Of a DNA stretch of 64,000 nt, positions 20,205 through 31,745 are shown piece by piece. Where the stretch lies: NCBI GenBank assembly GCA_030323885.1, contig CM059199.1, positions 744,001-808,000 of the forward strand, written 5' to 3'. Positions within the stretch are counted from its first letter, which is position 1. Each line of letters opens with the position of its first letter. Position numbers and translations under genes: made by a program. Under the pieces are notes generated by a model, which worked only from the letters and a program-made list of their open reading frames with translations, was not told where the DNA came from and made no database searches. Source of the DNA: Branchipolynoe longqiensis (lineage: Eukaryota; Annelida; Polychaeta; Phyllodocida; Polynoidae).

Positions 20205-21280
20205 TCGGCATCTCTTTGAAGTCACACGCACCCCGGCTATAGGGAGCCATTATCGGTGTCGGCTCACACAACCCTGACCAATCACATTGCCGGAACGAAG
20301 TTTAAATATGCATGAGTTGGGCGTGGCCTGTGTCAGGACAACCAATCAATTGGCGAGCATATAGCCACTGCAAATGAATTATGCATGATGGAGGAGATCT
20401 AAGACGAAAACGACTAGGAATAGTGGTTTATGTTCTCTGAGCGCCTATCGGAATTTTAACTGATGAGTGTGTTCAATAAGTATAGTCGCCGATTTATATT
20501 GTCCCCTTTCCAAAATCAACAGAATCCCTTTCAACATGCACCCACACTCCCCAAGCCCCTCTCTCCTCCCCTTGATGGATCGAGCTCTGTTGAACATTAT
20601 GGCTCGCGTGCCAGGGACTTCGGTACAAAAAAAGCAAGGCAAAGTCTTGTTAGTGCGCTTTGCACTGGTTGAACTCACTCACCTGCAAAAGCAGAATAAC
20701 ACGAAGCCGGACTGAAGTATAATTAGGCCTCCCGGAATAACTGTGTGCATGCATGCAACAAACCACGTGACCACGCTAATCCAGCCCCAGCCCAGCAACG
20801 GCGTCGTGGCCACCAGAGGGCGGGGCCTAGGCTCAACACACACACACACACACCCTATCCTACCGCAGATAAATATTCCCTCTCGTACAGTCTGTCTACT
20901 GGCTATCTGAAACAATCAGTATTTGTGGCGGGAGTTGCTAGGATGATGAAATAAAATAAATAAGACTTGATGCAAACATACACTTATGTACAAAATACAC
21001 ACACTTATATACGAAATTCTAACCTTGTATGGCCGGCGTTTCAAAATGCTTGACGTTGGAGGTGGGGGAAAGACCCCCTGTTCCTCCTCCTCCTCCTCCT
21101 CTTCGCGGCACCCACACCGGCGCCGTCACGTCATACAGAGCCATAATCAGGTGGTCACGTGACTGGCCTGAACCAATCAGGAACGGGCTGTTCCAGCACG
21201 TGCCGGAACGGGGTGTGTCTAGTCCGCAGGCGAAATGTCCTCTCTGCACCCAAGTCGCAACCACTTGAAAATATTGTTAG
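20205..21280. promoter_or_regulatory. Candidate host regulatory region (CCAAT and E-box cluster)
   Basis: The sequence is of higher complexity and less repeat-rich than its surroundings. Visible motifs: CCAAT boxes (GACCAATCAC at about 20277, CAACCAATCAATTGG at about 20339, GAACCAATCAGG at about 21172); CACGTG E-boxes at about 20764, 21154 (GTCACGTGAC) and 21196; a CRE-like CACGTCAT at about 21127; GGGCGTGGC at about 20320. A (CA)n run sits at 20837-20853. No exon was recognised next to it. The reading as promoter or enhancer DNA is inference from motif density only. Confidence 0.3.
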
Positions 21281-22435
21281 TTGTGGGGTGTGTATTTTTT
21301 TGCGTGTGTTCCTCGACATGATTTTTCTGCTGCGTTTTCTTTTTGTTCATGAATAACAAATTATTATTTTTTAACCAAAAAAAACCCACACCTAATATTG
21401 CCAAGTCTGCGTGAATTTACGCGTCGCCAATAGTAACCTGACGCAGTCGTTAAAACTCGATTAAAAGTTTGCGTTCGTGGCAAGTTATAATCATGCGCCG
21501 TCATGATACCGTTGCTAGGACACACGGACGCACACAAACAGAACGTTGGCTCGCAGAGTCAAATGCACTCGTTGCTGGCTGTTAAAACCGTTGTATTTGT
21601 CAAGAACATGGCTTAATCTAAATAAGAAATGGCGTCGTTATTGTATTATTATCTTTTATTGACTACCACCAACCCACGCTGAGAGGTATCCTGTCAACAA
21701 TATTGCAATATCTACTTCTGCAAAGTACATGGCAGCCATATTGCAATGTCTCTAAGTTCTAGTTCTAACTCTAACTCTAACTCTAAGGGTGGTTTTGTTA
21801 ATGTATATATTTGCAAAGAAAGGTAGCCATGTCGTTGAAACAGGTCTGTCGGGACATTACCATTGTTTAGGTACATAATAATTGATATATCACGTGGGAA
21901 ATATTCCAGACGGGTATCTTGGTATTCCTGTTCGAAATGAGTGACAATTTTGATCAACGATTTTCCGTCGTTCCGTCATAATAATTCGATGACACCTGTA
22001 TCTACTCTGGTGAACTTCTAACTGTCACATAGGTATATCAATTATTTACAGACCTGCACGTGTATTTCTCTCTTCATTTCTCTCTCTCTATTTCTCTCTC
22101 TATTTCTTTCTATTTCTCTCTATTTATCTTGCGAGCTCTATTTCCCCCATTCACTCCCCTCTCGATTAAACATCAATATTTGCTTTAGATTTTTAAATTA
22201 CACAGGGTCAACCTTACGTAGTTATTCATGTGAAAAGCAGCCATTTTTAGTTCAATTCAGTTAACAACTAAGACAGTAATCACTTCTTCGAAATTGTATT
22301 AATCTGTGTTGTTTGAATTTCCGTATCCTTTACCTAATAATGTCAAAACAATTTAGTTAAATTTGATAATCCCGACTTAGTCTGCACGGATTTCCAGTCT
22401 TGTGTAAATTGGGTTGCACATATTCGCAATGATCC
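21281..22435. other. Stretch without a recognised gene
   Basis: Mostly unique-looking sequence. A TCTCTCTATTTCTC run lies at about 22067-22130, and a short (AACTCT)n run at about 21764-21786. No exon or RNA gene recognised. Confidence 0.45.
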
Positions 22436-22500
22436 CCGTCTTGATATATGACCTTAGATGTTGCTAGGACGTTAAAGAACAGCAAACAAACAAGCAAACG
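22436..22500 (+). mobile_element. SINE-1 3' end fragment
   Basis: CCGTCTTGATATATGACCTT then AGATGTTGCTAGGACGTTAA and CAAACAAACAAGCAAAC: only the terminal part of tail A. Extreme 5' truncation is expected of target-primed reverse transcription. Confidence 0.8.
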
Positions 22501-23366
22501 CAATGAGTATGCAGGTTCAGAAAGGAATACATAATATTTTAAAATCTAATTAAAGAAATCTAATTAAATCATATTTAATACTGAATAATATTTTGAAATT
22601 CAATGTTTTGATATCTACTCGTATTTTAAAGGGCCTATTTTAAAAATATAGTCCTGCTTTAAATTATAATAACATTCTAGGATCAAATACTATTTTTAAT
22701 TTGTATATCATTTTAGTTGAATAATATTGTAAAGCGAATATTATTTGCAAAGCAAATGACGTTCATTTAATCGAATAATATTTATAGATATAAATAGGCT
22801 GAGAGTAAATAGTAAATTGTCATAAATATGGAATTTAGCGCTGAAGCTATGATTCGACGCGTTCACTCAATAATAATCGTAGATTTAATTTAGTTAATGT
22901 AAGATCACAAGAAAGTGCATTTCTATGTTATCTAATTAATACCAAAAACAATATAGCGATATGCTGTTGACATTTCAGGTTGGTGTAAGGACATTAATTA
23001 TGTCAAAACCGAGTATTTCCAATTTTTTCTCCCAATAAATATAACTACCAATATTACTTTGTTTCTTCAGATTCTACTGTAAAAGTAGTTTCCCCCGAAT
23101 GGCGTGAATTTGCTGAGTAGAATAGCAGTAAAATAAATCCAAAGTAGTAGAATTACAGCAAATAGATTATCTCGCTTGAATTAAATATCGGTGCATTAAT
23201 TGAGTCGAGTTACATGAATGTGAAAGCTGCTTCGTCCGATAAGCGCTTCACATTTTTTAAACCAACACACCTATCAACATTTGAACCTAGATATCCACCT
23301 TAGATACTGGTGCACTTATTGAGTACGTGATGCTACAGAGTACATACTATGCCAATTTAATAATTG
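22501..23366. other. AT-rich stretch without a recognised feature
   Basis: Strongly AT-rich (many AATATT words at 22530-22760). No repeat family or exon recognised. Confidence 0.45.
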
Positions 23367-23420
23367 GTTGGTTGCTGGAGTATTCGGTCCTGGCAACATC
23401 TAATGTAATATCAGGACGCA
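23367..23420 (-). mobile_element. SINE-1 3' end fragment
   Basis: TTGGTTGGTTGCTGGAGTAT, TCGGTCCTGGCAACATCTAA and TATCAGGACG: the reverse complement of the SINE-1 terminus. Confidence 0.75.
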
Positions 23421-23481
23421 GTCAATTTAATAGAAGCTGTTGCTACTGAAGGTCGAGTTTTGACAAGCATGTCAACATTAA

Positions 23482-23773
23482 AGCTGCATAGTCCGATGGT
23501 TTTGAGTTTCTGCCATTTTTCTGAGGTAAATATATTAATTTGATTATCACAACCAACCCTACTTTAGTTCTAAGTAACTTCTATTTTAAATGGCTAAATG
23601 TGGAGATATTTGAAGTGGAAGTATGTCAAATTTGTTTTGGCAAGCACCCCAAAACTTTGATACCATAGGGCTCAGCAGTAACTTGGTAACAGGTTCTATT
23701 AAATTGACTCAGTATTCAAATTTAGATAATAGTTTTGGTTTTGAAAATTGATGGTTCATCGGGCCATTCAGCT
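23482..23773 (+). mobile_element. MITE-C copy 4, internally shortened
   Basis: Flanked by TTAA at 23478-23481 and 23774-23777. Starts AGCTGCATAGTCCGATGG and ends TCATCGGGCCATTCAGCT. It lacks the segment with TGCTTAATAAGTGCACCAGT present in longer copies. A partial inverted copy follows at about 23820-23935 (ACCATCGGACTATCCAATTT). Confidence 0.8.
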
Positions 23774-23819
23774 TTAAATTGTAATGCTTTAAGTTTACAT
23801 TGCAAATATATGCTGAGCT

Positions 23820-23935
23820 AGTTACTTCAAACTAAAGGTTAGGATGATTATAACGACCAACCTAATATATATTCAGCTCAGAAAATGACAGAAACTCAAA
23901 ACCATCGGACTATCCAATTTTAACTATTTTTGCGA
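23820..23935 (-). mobile_element. MITE-C copy 5, partial
   Basis: Reverse-oriented 5' half of MITE-C: GTTACTTCAAACTAAAGGTT, GACCAACCTAATATA, CAGAAAATGACAGAAACTC and AACCATCGGACTATCC. It sits back to back with copy 4. Confidence 0.7.
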
Positions 23936-23956
23936 TGATATTATTTGCCATATTGA

Positions 23957-24173
23957 ATAGTTCAGGCGCAAAACTATGTAAGCACCAATCCAAAAAAATT
24001 AATAAAAAATAGTTAAAATGTTACCTAAATATAATTTTACTTCTCACCAATTCCACTTGTCTTGCGCTGAAATGGTTATGGAGCAATGAACCAACAAAAT
24101 TGGGATGGGATTCCAATTATTATCTCAATTTTTGGATTGGCGTTTACACGGTTTTGCTCCGGAACTCTACATA
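23957..24173. mobile_element. MITE-D copy 1
   Basis: Ends: TAGTTCAGGCGCAAAACTAT with CACCAATCCAAAAAA at the left, and CAATTTTTGGATTGGCGTTT with CACGGTTTTGCTCCGGAACT at the right, which are inverted complements. The interior TTCTCACCAATTCCACTTGT is shared with the other MITE-D copies. About 220 bp, no coding region. Confidence 0.75.
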
Positions 24174-24394
24174 TATAGTCGTCAATTGAATGTAGTTTGT
24201 GGTTGGAGATGGAGCCCTAGCTCTCATGACAGCCGGGATCCCTTGTTTAACACAGGGTGCTTCGTGTCAAATGGTGGTTTCCTTTTGCAATCCGTTTGAA
24301 ATATTCGGAAAGATTCTTCTTTTCATATAATATTTCCATGCAATTTTTTATTTTTTATTTTGGTGGATGTCAAACAACATGAATTGAATTATCT

Positions 24395-25590
24395 ATTTAT
24401 CTTTCTGAGTAGAGTTACTTATTACTAACTAGCATTGCCTGCGATTTAAGTGGGATAATCTATATATTTACCTATTTATTTATCTATCAATATACATATT
24501 TATCTATCTATCAATATATATCTATATGTCTATCTCTAACTATATATCTCTATACATATATCTCTCTATCTATATATGAAGAGTTCAGGCGCAAAACCAC
24601 GTAAATGCCAATCCAAAAATTGAATTAAAATAAAATATTTTTACTGGAAAATAATTTTAATTCTCACTAATTCCACTTGACTTGTGTTGACATGATTATG
24701 GAGCAATGGACAAAAAAGTAGGAATGTGAGAAAATAAACTGTTTAAAGGTTTGATTCCAACGTTTATATCAATTTTGGGATTGGAGTTTACGGGGTTTTG
24801 CGCCTGATCTCTTCATATCTATTTATCTATTTATTTATATATCCGAGGAGAGTAATTTATTTCTGGCATTGTTGGCGATTTGGATGAGATTTTCTATCTT
24901 TCTGGGTAGATTTATTCTTTTTCTCTCACAATGCCTAGGACCTAGGTACAATTATCTACCTATCTTTCTGAATAGAGTTATTTATCTTTCTGAGTAAAAT
25001 TATTTATTTCTAGCATCGCTGGCGATTTAGTTGGGATTATCTATCTTTCTGAGTAGATGTATTTATCTTTCTAAGAATAGTTATTTATTTCTGGTACTGC
25101 TTGCGATTTAGTTAAGTTTATCTAGCTTTCTGAGTATATTTACTTATCGTTCTGAGTAGTTAGTTATTTCTGGCATTGTCGGTGATTTGAGTGGGATAAA
25201 CTGTCTATCACTTGCAGTAGATGTATTTATAGTTCTGAGTAGTCATCTATGTCTGGTATTGCCAACAATTTGGGTGGGATTATCTACCTTTCTGAGTAGA
25301 GTTATTTTTTCGTTGTGAGTAAATGTATTTATTTCTAACATTGTTGGCGATTTAGTTGGGATTATCTAATTTTCGGTGTAGATTTATTTATCTGTCTGAG
25401 TATAATTATTTATTTTTGGTATGGCCTGCGATTTAGTTGGAATTATCTATTCATCTTTTCTCAGTAGAATTATTTATTTGTTGCAGTGTCAGTTATCTAA
25501 TTTGCATTATCTATCTATCTTTCTGAGTAGAATTATTTGTCTTTCTGAGTAGGGTTCTTTATTTCCATCATTGCCTGCGATTTGCATGGA
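24395..25590. repeat. 81-bp minisatellite array A
   Basis: Degenerate tandem unit of 81 bp. Landmarks in each unit: GGCGATTTAGTTGGGATTAT, CTATCTTTCTGAGTAGA and TTATTTATTTCTGGCATTG. The GCGATTTAG anchor recurs at about 25022, 25103, 25183, 25266, 25347 and 25428. The array is interrupted by MITE-D copy 2 at 24577-24818. CTAT-rich sequence at 24455-24570 is a side expansion. Confidence 0.85.
24577..24818. mobile_element. MITE-D copy 2, inserted in minisatellite A
   Basis: Begins ATGAAGAGTTCAGGCGCAAA and ends GGGTTTTGCGCCTGATCTCT then TCATAT. The terminal inverted repeats extend over GCCAATCCAAAAATTG and its complement. Flanked by TATAT/ATCTA sequence of the array, so the array predates it. Confidence 0.85.
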
Positions 25591-25753
25591 ATTATTTCAG
25601 TTCAGGTACAAAACCTTGTAAACGGCAATCCGAAAATTGAGATAGACATTGGAATGAAACGTTCAAAACATTCAATACTGTACGCTCCGTATCGTTGTTC
25701 ACTGCTTCATAACAATTTCATCACAAGAAAGGTGAAATTAGTCAGAACCTTAA

Positions 25754-26372
25754 AGTTGCATAGTCCGGTGGTTTTGAGTTCCCGTAATTTTCTGAGAAAA
25801 AATACATTAGGTTGGTCATTATAATCTCCATTACTTTAGTTTGTGGTAACTTTTATTTTAACTGGCTAACTTTTGATATATTTGAAGTGCAAACGTGCTA
25901 AATTAATTTTGGCAAGCTTGCCAACATTTTTACACCATAGGCTTCTGCAGTAACAGGTTCTGTTAAGCTGACCCAGTATCCCCTTATATGTAACGACAAA
26001 TGCTTAATACGTGCACCAGTATCTAAAGCCTTGTTCACACGGGCAAAATGTGAGGCGAATCAGGCAAATCGAATCAGGTGAGGCGAATTAGCGCCCGTTC
26101 ACACGGGCAAAATTAACCGCATCACAGGAATCGATTCTCGTAGACTACCTCGCTGAGGTGGTCTACACGATCCGCATCACGTGAGTCGAATCAGCCCTAA
26201 TCCGCCTCAGACGTGCGTTCACACGCGAAATGTGAGGCGAACTAGGCAAGTCGCTTTCTACGAATCGATTTACATTGCCCGTGTGAACACGGCTTAAGTT
26301 AGATATGGAGAATCAAATCTAGATAATTGTTTTTGTTTTGAAAAATTGATCTTTTCATCGGACCATGCAACA
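25754..26372 (+). mobile_element. MITE-C copy 6 (middle element of the nest)
   Basis: Bounded by TTAA at 25750-25753 and 26373-26376, inside MITE-D. Starts AGTTGCATAGTCCGGTGG and ends TCATCGGACCATGCAACA. Comparison with uninterrupted MITE-D copies shows that a single TTAA was duplicated, which supports piggyBac-type mobilisation. It is itself interrupted at 26027-26294. Confidence 0.9.
26027..26294. mobile_element. MITE-E (PIF/Harbinger-like, innermost element)
   Basis: 268 bp between TAA (26024-26026) and TAA (26295-26297). Ends AGCCTTGTTCACACGGGCAA and, in reverse complement, AGCCGTGTTCACACGGGCAA. Other MITE-C copies read AGTATCTAAGTTAGATATG across the empty site. A 3-bp TAA duplication plus terminal inverted repeats supports PIF/Harbinger. 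Confidence 0.9.
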
Positions 26373-26457
26373 TTAAAAATGACCAGAAGGTAAACAAATC
26401 CTTTATTTTAATTAGAATTTTGGATTGGCGTTTCAGAGGTTTTGCAGCCAAAACCTC

Positions 26458-26461
<4 letters not shown>

Positions 26462-26512
<51 letters not shown>

Positions 26513-26565
26513 CATATATATATATAATATATATATATTATTATATATTATATTTATAGTTAAAG
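26462..26565. repeat. (TA)n microsatellite
   Basis: About 100 bases of TA/TATAATA repeats directly after the right end of MITE-D copy 3. Confidence 0.95.
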
Positions 26566-27035
26566 CTCTAAGGCCCCCACTCCCCACCACCATCACCAGA
26601 AAGCTCTTTAACTAGTGAGTGCATGCTACCGCACATATAAATCGTATCCCCGGCATTTAGCACGATCCCTGCACGGAAACTATCCGAGCCGAGCTGACAT
26701 TAAATGTCTTTTATTGATGAAAGTTCTCCACGTCACGAAGATAGACGATTGCTGTTTGCAGAGTCACATATATTAGCATACGATATACTGAAACCAACTT
26801 GCACTGCTATATACACACACACCATTGGATATGCAATGTGGCTTGCTTGGCCTCCCTGTCTGACAATGACGTTGACGCATGTGATTACTTGCCACATTAT
26901 GCACATGTCTAACTGTCTGAGACATATATTAAGCAAAGGACATTTAGGGGGCATGGAGGGTCCACAGCTTAAACAGAAACTCCGTTTTAAAATGGCGGCG
27001 ATGGATAGATAGAAAGGTAGTTTGCGAAGTATTAA
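26566..27035. other. Stretch without a recognised gene
   Basis: A plus-strand frame (from 26704, about 102 codons) and a longer minus-strand frame overlap here. Neither shows a recognisable domain, and the minus-strand one runs into the adjacent satellite, so I do not call a gene. Confidence 0.4.
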
Positions 27036-28930
27036 TTGAGATAATATAATGTTAAATGGAGTGATATTTATTAGGAAGGCATTGTGTATTATTTCCTTGT
27101 TAATTTTCTGTCCTATCATTAATAGTCCTCGAGTAGGTAGAATATGTGCTATTATAGACATTTGTAGTATTTCCTTGTTAATATTCTGTCCTATCGTTGA
27201 TAGTACTCGAGTCAGTTGCATAAGTACGATTATGGAGACATTTGTAGTATTTCCTTGCTAATATTCTGTCCTATCGTTACTAATATTCTAGTCAGTACCA
27301 TAGAGTGTTATCGGGGATATATTGTGTAATATTTCCTTGCTAATATTCTTTCCTATCGTCAATAATATTAAAGTCTGGAGCATAGAGAGTTTTTAGTGAG
27401 ATATTGTGTAGTATTTCCTTGTTAATATTCTGTTCTATCGTCAAATAATATTCTAGTCAGTAGCACAGAGTGTTATCGGAGATATATTGTGTAACATTTC
27501 CTTGTTAATATTCTGTTCTATCATCAATAATATTTGAGTCAGTAGCACAGAATGTTGTCAGGGATATATTTTGTAATATTTCCTTGCTAATATTCTGTTC
27601 TATCATCAATACTATTTGAGTCAGTAGAATAGAGTGTTATCAGTGATACATTGTATAATATTTCCTTGCTAATATTCTTTCCTATCGTCAATAATATTCG
27701 AGTCTGTAGCATAAGTGTTATTAGTGAGACATTGTTTAGTATTCCTTTGTTCATTTTCTATCCTCTCATTCATAGTATTCGAGTTAGTAGCATAGAGTGT
27801 TATTAGGGAGATATTGTGTAGTGTTTCCTTGTTCATTTTCTGTCCGATGGTTAATAGTATTCGAGTCAGTAGCATAAGTGCTATTATGGAGACATTTGTA
27901 GTATTTTCTTGTTAATATTCTATCATATAGTTAATAATATTCAAGTCAGTAGCATAGAGTGTTATTAGGGAGATATTGTGTAGTATTTCCTTGTTAATTT
28001 GCTGTCCTATGGTTAATAGTAATCGAGTCAGTAGCATAAGTGCTATTTCGGAGACATTTGTAGTATTTCCTTGTTAATATTCTGTCCTATCATTAATAAT
28101 ATTCAAGTCAGCAGCATAGAGTGTTATTAGGGAGATATTGTGTAGTATTTCCTTGTTAATATTCTGTTCTAGGCAATAGTATTCGAGTCAGTAGCATAGG
28201 GTATTATCAGGGATATATTCTGTAATATTTCCTTGCTAATATATGTTCTAGTCAACAATATTTGAGTCAGTAGTATAGAGTATTATCAGGGATACATCCT
28301 GTAATAGTTCCTTGTTAATATTCTGTCCTATCATCAATAATATTCTAGTCAGTAGCATATAATTGTATCATGGATATATTTGTGTAGTATTTCCTTGTTA
28401 ATATTCTCTTCTATTGTCAATAATATTCAAGTCTGTAGCATAAGTGTTATCAGGGATATATTGTGTAGTATTTCCTTGTTAATATTCTTCCATCTTGTAA
28501 ATAATATTCGAGTCAGTAGCATAAGTGTTATCAGGGATATATTGTGTAATATTTCATTGTTAATATTCTTCCCTATTGTCAATAATATTTGAGTCAGTAG
28601 CATAAGTGTTATCAGGGATATATTGTGTAATATTTCCTTGTTAATATTCTTCCCTATTGTCAAGAATATTCAAGTCTGTAGCATAAGTGTTATCAGGGAT
28701 ATATTGTGTAATATTTCATTTCTAATATTCTTTCCTATCGTCAATAATATTCAAGTCAGTAGAATAAGTGTTATTAGTGCGATAATGTGTAGTATTCCCT
28801 TGTTCATTTTCTATTCTCCCATTCATGGTATTCGAGTCAGTAGCATAGAATGTTATGAGGGAGATATTGTGCAGTATTTCCTTTTTAATAGTCTGGCCTA
28901 TTGTTAATATAATATTCGAGTCAGTAGCAC
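27036..28930. repeat. 81-82-bp minisatellite array B
   Basis: About 23 tandem copies of a unit with TATTTCCTTGTTAATATTCT, GTCCTATCGTCAATAATATT and CGAGTCAGTAGCATAAGTGT, then TATCAGGGATATATTGTGTA. In the right half the anchor CATAAGTGTTATCAGGG recurs at 28439, 28520, 28601 and 28682, exactly 81 bp apart; in the left half spacing is 82-83. Because 81 is a multiple of three, 27-residue repeats stay open on both strands. There is no evidence of a protein. Confidence 0.95.
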
Positions 28931-29405
28931 ACTTTGATACATAATTATTTAGAGCAGACAGAATATAACAATTCTCTCGCTTCACATTCTAAAAATATTT
29001 AATCATTTAAAGGAATAATAATTCAAAAGCTCCGGAATAAAACATCGATAAATAAGTGAGATTTAAATAATATTTATTGCTTCAATTTCAGCGGCATCGC
29101 TTCAATATACGCATTGGTACGCAGGTGCGTACCACCTGAGATTACAATTATTTTGTTAAAAAAATAAATCTATGATATTTATATTGTTTTATTCCATCAA
29201 ATTGTATTCTAATCGTGTTTTACCTGAAAACCCCAAGCCAGGTACCTGAATGTAGTAAGGGAGGGGGCAATTCATGGGAAAGCGATCTGGCAATGTAAAT
29301 GACATCTTGGAAAAGCTAGGCGTGGTCACGTATTGAGCGGGGAAAGTACCACAGGGTATTAATCACGTTCTGCGATTAGCCCAATATTGGACAACGAAAT
29401 ATATA
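28931..29405. other. Stretch without a recognised feature
   Basis: AT-rich sequence with no recognised exon. A run of 60-odd bases of higher GC lies at 29230-29340. Confidence 0.4.
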
Positions 29406-29407
29406 TA

Positions 29408-29578
29408 TGAGACTGTCTCAAAAAGGTGCTAAGCAATATGGGACAAAAGTGTGTCCATTGTAACGATCAACATACTATCTGCTTATGCATTTGCTCAGGA
29501 TAAACTGATTTGTTTTTTACATGGTGTTTCATAATCCCAATAGAATACATATTGATTTGAAGCAAATGTCCTTGTGTT
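29408..29578 (+). mobile_element. MITE-F copy 1, truncated
   Basis: Left end TGAGACTGTCTCAAAAAGGT, then GCTAAGCAATATGGGACAAA and TGATTTGAAGCAAATGTCCT, as in the complete copy at 48814. It stops at TTGTGTT, where an (AAT)n microsatellite begins, so the right third is lost. Confidence 0.85.
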
Positions 29579-29690
29579 AATAATATTAATAATATTACTA
29601 ATATTACTAATATTAGTAATATTAACAATATTAATAATATTAATAATATTAATAATAATATTAATAATAATATTAATAATAATAATAATA
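29579..29690. repeat. (AAT)n / (TAATAT)n microsatellite
   Basis: About 110 bases of AATAATATT repeats. It replaces the right end of MITE-F. Confidence 0.95.
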
Positions 29691-30480
29691 AAGTAGGGAG
29701 GGACCAGAAACTCTTTTTGTTAAATGAAAAAATGACCTTGTGCATCAAATAAAGGCATTGACAATATTGATCTGATCTTTTAGAATAAATTAGTTCAGAG
29801 AAGGAGGAGTGAGTATATACCAAAGAAAACTCAAGTCCTGTTCTAATTGAGAGACAAATAAGTGTTCACACTTCCTGGCTACCATTCCCTATATCGCTAT
29901 AAAGCATTTGAGCGACATGGGACAAATTATTTAACCGACTGCATTTTAGGAATAAGATTAAGAAGAAGGAGGGTACCGTACCATGGAAGGAGCCTTGTGG
30001 TTCCGACATGCAGCACTTCGTGGATTCTGTGACTTTGTGTGAGTGCTGTCAGAGAGTAAAGGCACTGCCGCCTGCAGCATTGACATATATGGTCGCCGTC
30101 AGTGTTCAACTAGGACTCAGACCATGATCGGCAAACAATAACAATGAACCCGTCGCACCGAATCATGTCATTCTGAACTCTGCTTTCCATTTCTACAATA
30201 TATTTGATATATAAAGTCGCTATGGTAAAGGAATGCTCGAATATTGATTCAACATTATGGGATGGTTTGTTGTGTTCGTTTCAAAAGCTGACGTGGCGAC
30301 TTTTCTTTGATATCTCCTGTCCGAGTGGTATCGATGTTTTACATCTGCCAGAAGGGAATGGCCATGTTGGAAAAGTCGGTTTGGAACCAGTGGAGAATTG
30401 TGGTACATTGTTAGCAAAGTCAGTCAGATCATAGCGGCTATCTATCAGAATATCCCATGTAATTACAACAACAAATATAC
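29691..30480. other. Stretch without a recognised gene
   Basis: Unique-looking sequence of moderate complexity. Short overlapping frames at 29927-30109 (minus) and 30204-30434 (plus) have no recognisable motif. A host exon cannot be excluded. Confidence 0.35.
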
Positions 30481-30481
30481 A

Positions 30482-30675
30482 TTACTGCTGTGTATAACTT
30501 ACAGCGTCATCAAAGGCCAGTTGCTCTCATAGTCATATCATGTTTATGTGGTGTGGGAGGTTAAAAAACCCTTGGGTCGGTAAAAGTGTAGGCTCGGGCT
30601 TTCTATCGACAAAGTGTCTAATGGTGGAAACAAATCTATTCTGACTTATCCATGATAGGCAGTATAATCAAGAAT
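30482..30675 (+). mobile_element. SINE-2 copy, 5'-truncated
   Basis: Begins GCTGTGTATAACTTACAGCG and runs through GTAAAAGTGTAGGCTCGGGC to TTATCCATGATAGGCAGTAT. A short duplication (ATAGTCATATCATG) is inserted near CTCATA. The head is missing. Confidence 0.85.
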
Positions 30676-30685
30676 TTAAAGAAAA

Positions 30686-30696
30686 TATATATTATA

Positions 30697-30731
<35 letters not shown>

Positions 30732-30972
30732 CTCTATAAGCTGTTATGGGAATATGAGCTAGGACACTACCCCTCACAGGTGAAGGACTTGTGGGTGTTG
30801 GAAGCAAGAATATCCGCATTTGTTTCCTGGTGTCATATATTTGCGGGCACAGACTGTTTATATATATAATATATATATCATATATATATATATATCACAT
30901 ATATAAATATATAGAGAGACAGAGGAAGATGCAGCCACAAGAGACTATTTTCTGCACAGACTACCACTATGT

Positions 30973-31023
<51 letters not shown>

Positions 31024-31082
31024 TGAGAGAGATTCCATCATATATATACACATAGAATACATAATGTATTATCTGAATATAG

Positions 31083-31125
<43 letters not shown>

Positions 31126-31139
31126 ATATAATTTTATCT

Positions 31140-31196
<57 letters not shown>

Positions 31197-31290
31197 AAAG
31201 AGATCGATAGACAGGTGCACACATAAGGTAGACTATATATATGTATATATATATACATATATATATTATTAGACAGAGACAGATGCGCAC
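30686..31290. repeat. Cluster of (TA)n and (GA)n microsatellites
   Basis: TA runs at about 30698-30729, 30973-30998, 31086-31122 and 31150-31193, a GA run at 30999-31022, and TATATG/CATATA tracts, separated by short unique pieces. Tyr/Ile-rich open frames are artefacts. Confidence 0.95.
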
Positions 31291-31745
31291 ATAAGAACCA
31301 CTATATTTAGCGCAGACTGGCATGATCTCAAGATGTCAGGTAGAGCTCACAGTAGTTGCCGGGCGCCCCCTGGTGCCCCTGGTGCCCTGGTGGCCTGGTG
31401 CCCTGGTACTCGGTGCCCGATGCCATTCCTGTCGCAGCATCCCGTCACACGTCGAGTTGTGGCTGACCCATAACCCAGTCGGAGTGTGTCCGAGAGATCC
31501 GCCCACCTGCCCGTTATATAGCAACGTTTGCACCACCCCCGACCACTGTCCCCGCCCGTCCCTTCGTCCCCCCCCCCCTCCTCCTCCTCATCCTATCAGC
31601 TCTGAGGTGGCGTCACAACAATTTAAAACCCAACAATACTGGGGAAAAGAAAATTAAGAAAAGAAGAAAGACGCCAGTAAACCATAACAAGTGTCAGGTA
31701 GATGCTGAGATAAATCTCAATGTGACCACTGTATTCTTTCTTTCT
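31291..31745. other. Stretch with a GGTGCCC-type tandem run
   Basis: GGTGCCCCTGGTGCCCTGGT-type repeats at about 31368-31420 and a C-run plus CTCCTC at 31569-31590. No recognised gene. Confidence 0.45.

Larger units (their letters stand above)
25590..26462. mobile_element. MITE-D copy 3 (outer element of a three-level nest)
   Basis: Left part CAGTTCAGGTACAAAACCTT, GGCAATCCGAAAATTGAGAT, CATCACAAGAAAGGTGAAAT. Right part AATGACCAGAAGGTAAACAA, GAATTTTGGATTGGCGTTTC. They are separated by MITE-C copy 6. Other MITE-D copies read GAATTAAAATGACC at the join, so the target was TTAA. Confidence 0.85.

Noticed and set aside
20445..20915. Overlapping short ORFs as host exons
   Set aside because: Several frames on both strands, none with a recognisable domain or clear splice sites.
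26704..27221. ORFs of 102 (plus) and 162 (minus) codons as genes
   Set aside because: They overlap on opposite strands, the longer one runs into satellite B, and neither has a known motif.
27036..28985. A repetitive protein with 27-residue repeats
   Set aside because: The repeats stay open on both strands because the satellite period is 81 bp. Frames are broken by indels and start within the array.
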